24,250 nucleotides of DNA from JBDRGD01 sp043818095 (GTDB lineage Bacteria > Chloroflexota > Dehalococcoidia > Dehalococcoidales > RBG-16-60-22). Below, one piece after another: positions 23,271 to 24,250 of the stretch (position 1 is the stretch's first letter; every line of letters begins with the position of its first letter). Made by a program: the position numbers and the translations under genes. The notes beneath the pieces were generated by a model. That model was not told where the DNA came from. It did no database searches and worked only from the letters and a program-made list of their open reading frames with translations. Location of the stretch: positions 1-24,250 of the forward strand of contig JBDRGD010000153.1 of NCBI GenBank assembly GCA_043818095.1. Reading direction: 5' to 3'.

Positions 23271-24158
23271 CTACAGCACCCCGGACTGGACCCCGGCCCT
23301 GATGACGCTGTAGCGCAACGAGAACGCCCCCAGCAGCAGGAGTATGCTGGCGGTCATGGCAAGAAAGCGGATGACGGAATGGTCGCTGAGAAAATAGCTG
23401 GCGGAGAGCAAGGCCAGGGGCAGCAGTAGACCGAAAATAACAACCCCGAAGACGAACACCGCCGCCTTGAGCAGGCGCAGTGAACTGCGCGCTGCCATGC
23501 TGCTGTGCCGGGCGGTTTCCAGGTAGACTCCCAGTATCACCAGCAGCAGGGCGATAAAGATAATGTCCCCGGTGGCCAGCAGGTGCAGGTCGGCGGTCTG
23601 GAAGGAACCTGAGGAGAGACCGATGAGGACGAGCAGCGCGATGCCGGTCTCCAGCCCGGAGAAAAAGAAGAGCAGGGGCAGGATGCCGTTGTTCCAGAAG
23701 GGCACGCTCTTGAGCACGCCGAAAAGAAAGCCGGGGTAGACGATGACCAGCAGGGAGAGTATTCCCGCGACGATGCCGAAGACATCCCGTAACGCCGCCG
23801 ACTGCGCCCACGGCAGCCAGGCGAAGGGGCGGAAAGCCGGCAGGGCGTAGGCCAGCCCGAAGACGATGAAAGCGAGGAGAATCCAGGCGCCCCGCGCCAT
23901 CCAGGAGGACATCAGGGTGGACGGGCTGGTGAAGAGGCGGTAGGCCCTTCCCGCCGAGCCCAGGTCGAACAGGAGCAGCAGCGCGCCGGTGATGACCAGA
24001 ATCGGACCGGCGATAGCGCCCCATCTGGCGACGGGTGAATAGACGCCGAGCAGGTCCATGACCAGGCTGAACAGGAAGACCCCGCCCCCGACCCCCGCGC
24101 AGAACACGTAGAGGGCGATGAGTATCCCCCAGCTGCTCTGTCTTTCTTCGTCAATCAA
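23271..24158 (-). CDS. nrfD: NrfD/PsrC-family membrane subunit, second complex
   Basis: A 295-residue polytopic protein with eight or so hydrophobic segments. It has the same N-terminal hallmark as the copy at 12488: SSWGILIALYVFCAGVGGGVF, a Trp-Gly followed by a Gly-rich first helix. The two proteins match in length and layout but are clearly diverged. It would bind menaquinone and anchor the ferredoxin subunit encoded just upstream. The start is TTG 24158; AAAGGAG lies 12 bases before it, a long spacing, but no better start is visible. There are 17 bases to the stop of the ferredoxin gene and zero bases to TorD. Confidence 0.9.
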   Translation of the reverse strand: MIDEERQSSWGILIALYVFCAGVGGGVFLFSLVMDLLGVYSPVARWGAIAGPILVITGALLLLFDLGSAGRAYRLFTSPSTLMSSWMARGAWILLAFIVFGLAYALPAFRPFAWLPWAQSAALRDVFGIVAGILSLLVIVYPGFLFGVLKSVPFWNNGILPLLFFFSGLETGIALLVLIGLSSGSFQTADLHLLATGDIIFIALLLVILGVYLETARHSSMAARSSLRLLKAAVFVFGVVIFGLLLPLALLSASYFLSDHSVIRFLAMTASILLLLGAFSLRYSVIRAGVQSGVL

Positions 24159-24175
24159 GGACTGTCTGTTCTCCT

Positions 24176-24250
24176 TTATCCGTTAATGTAATAGACCGAG
24201 GGACGGGTGTCGAGCTCGCGCTTGAGGACGTAGCCCCCGTGGCCGGCGAT
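24176..24250 (-). CDS. C-terminal end of a ferredoxin-like subunit (start outside window)
   Basis: The last 24 residues and stop of a gene entering from the right. They read GHGGYVLKRELDTRPSVYYING, closely parallel to the end of the four-cluster ferredoxin at 11867 (GGFQLYPELGTDPSVYYLAP). The stop is TAA at 24176-24178. Position directly before an NrfD gene supports an NrfC/PsrB-type subunit. The cluster-binding part and the catalytic subunit lie beyond the window. Confidence 0.8.
   Translation of the reverse strand: MAGHGGYVLKRELDTRPSVYYING

Noticed and set aside
1..24250. tRNA, rRNA, insertion sequences or CRISPR arrays
   Set aside because: None recognised by eye on either strand; no transposase, integrase or direct-repeat/spacer pattern was seen.

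Overview
The window reads as GC-rich chromosomal DNA of an anaerobic bacterium that uses tungsten or molybdenum, cobalamin and probably selenium. Both TRAP binding proteins are lipoproteins (signal peptide, Cys at residue 25, long Ala-Pro linker), which suits a single-membrane envelope. Together with the strong AGGAGG ribosome sites and the redox gene content, this looks most like an uncultured Chloroflexota of the Dehalococcoidia type. That placement is an inference from style; there is no rRNA or marker gene here.

Layout. 2-1767 (+): the end of a GlmL/MutL-type ATPase, a small B12-binding protein and a carboxymuconolactone-decarboxylase-like protein. 1764-4456 (-): a nitroreductase followed by a single-subunit molybdopterin oxidoreductase, whose stop overlaps the preceding + strand gene. 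4616-5658: a winged-helix regulator (-) divergent from an unrecognised membrane-anchored protein (+) with a strong extended -10 promoter and a clear terminator. 5801-8944 (-): a TRAP transporter (dctP then a fused dctQM). 9267-13366 (+): divergent from it, a three-subunit Psr/Nrf-like molybdoenzyme (catalytic, four-cluster ferredoxin, NrfD membrane anchor). 13435-22510 (+): a near-consensus promoter and structured leader, then a second TRAP transporter (dctP, dctQ, dctM), a decarboxylase-type amidohydrolase, an LVIVD-repeat propeller, a UGSC-type selenoprotein and a PreA-like flavin/iron-sulfur enzyme. 22617-24250 (-): a TorD-like chaperone, another NrfD and the tail of another ferredoxin subunit, which is the end of a second molybdoenzyme operon entering from the right.

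The main discovery is at 19341-21053. What looks like two separate reading frames is one 570-residue gene interrupted by an in-frame TGA at 19635-19637. The TGA is followed directly by Gly-Ser-Cys, giving the UGSC signature of a known bacterial selenoprotein family, and a SECIS-like hairpin lies at the expected distance. The UGSC domain is fused to a C-terminal domain of about 370 residues that I do not recognise.

How the genes may work together: the second TRAP system would import a small organic (probably carboxylated) acid. The amidohydrolase, propeller, selenoprotein and PreA-like flavoenzyme behind it would process it in the cytoplasm. The membrane-anchored molybdoenzymes would connect electrons to the quinone pool. 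The substrate is not readable from the sequence. The grouping suggests a selenium-dependent catabolic module that may not have been described.
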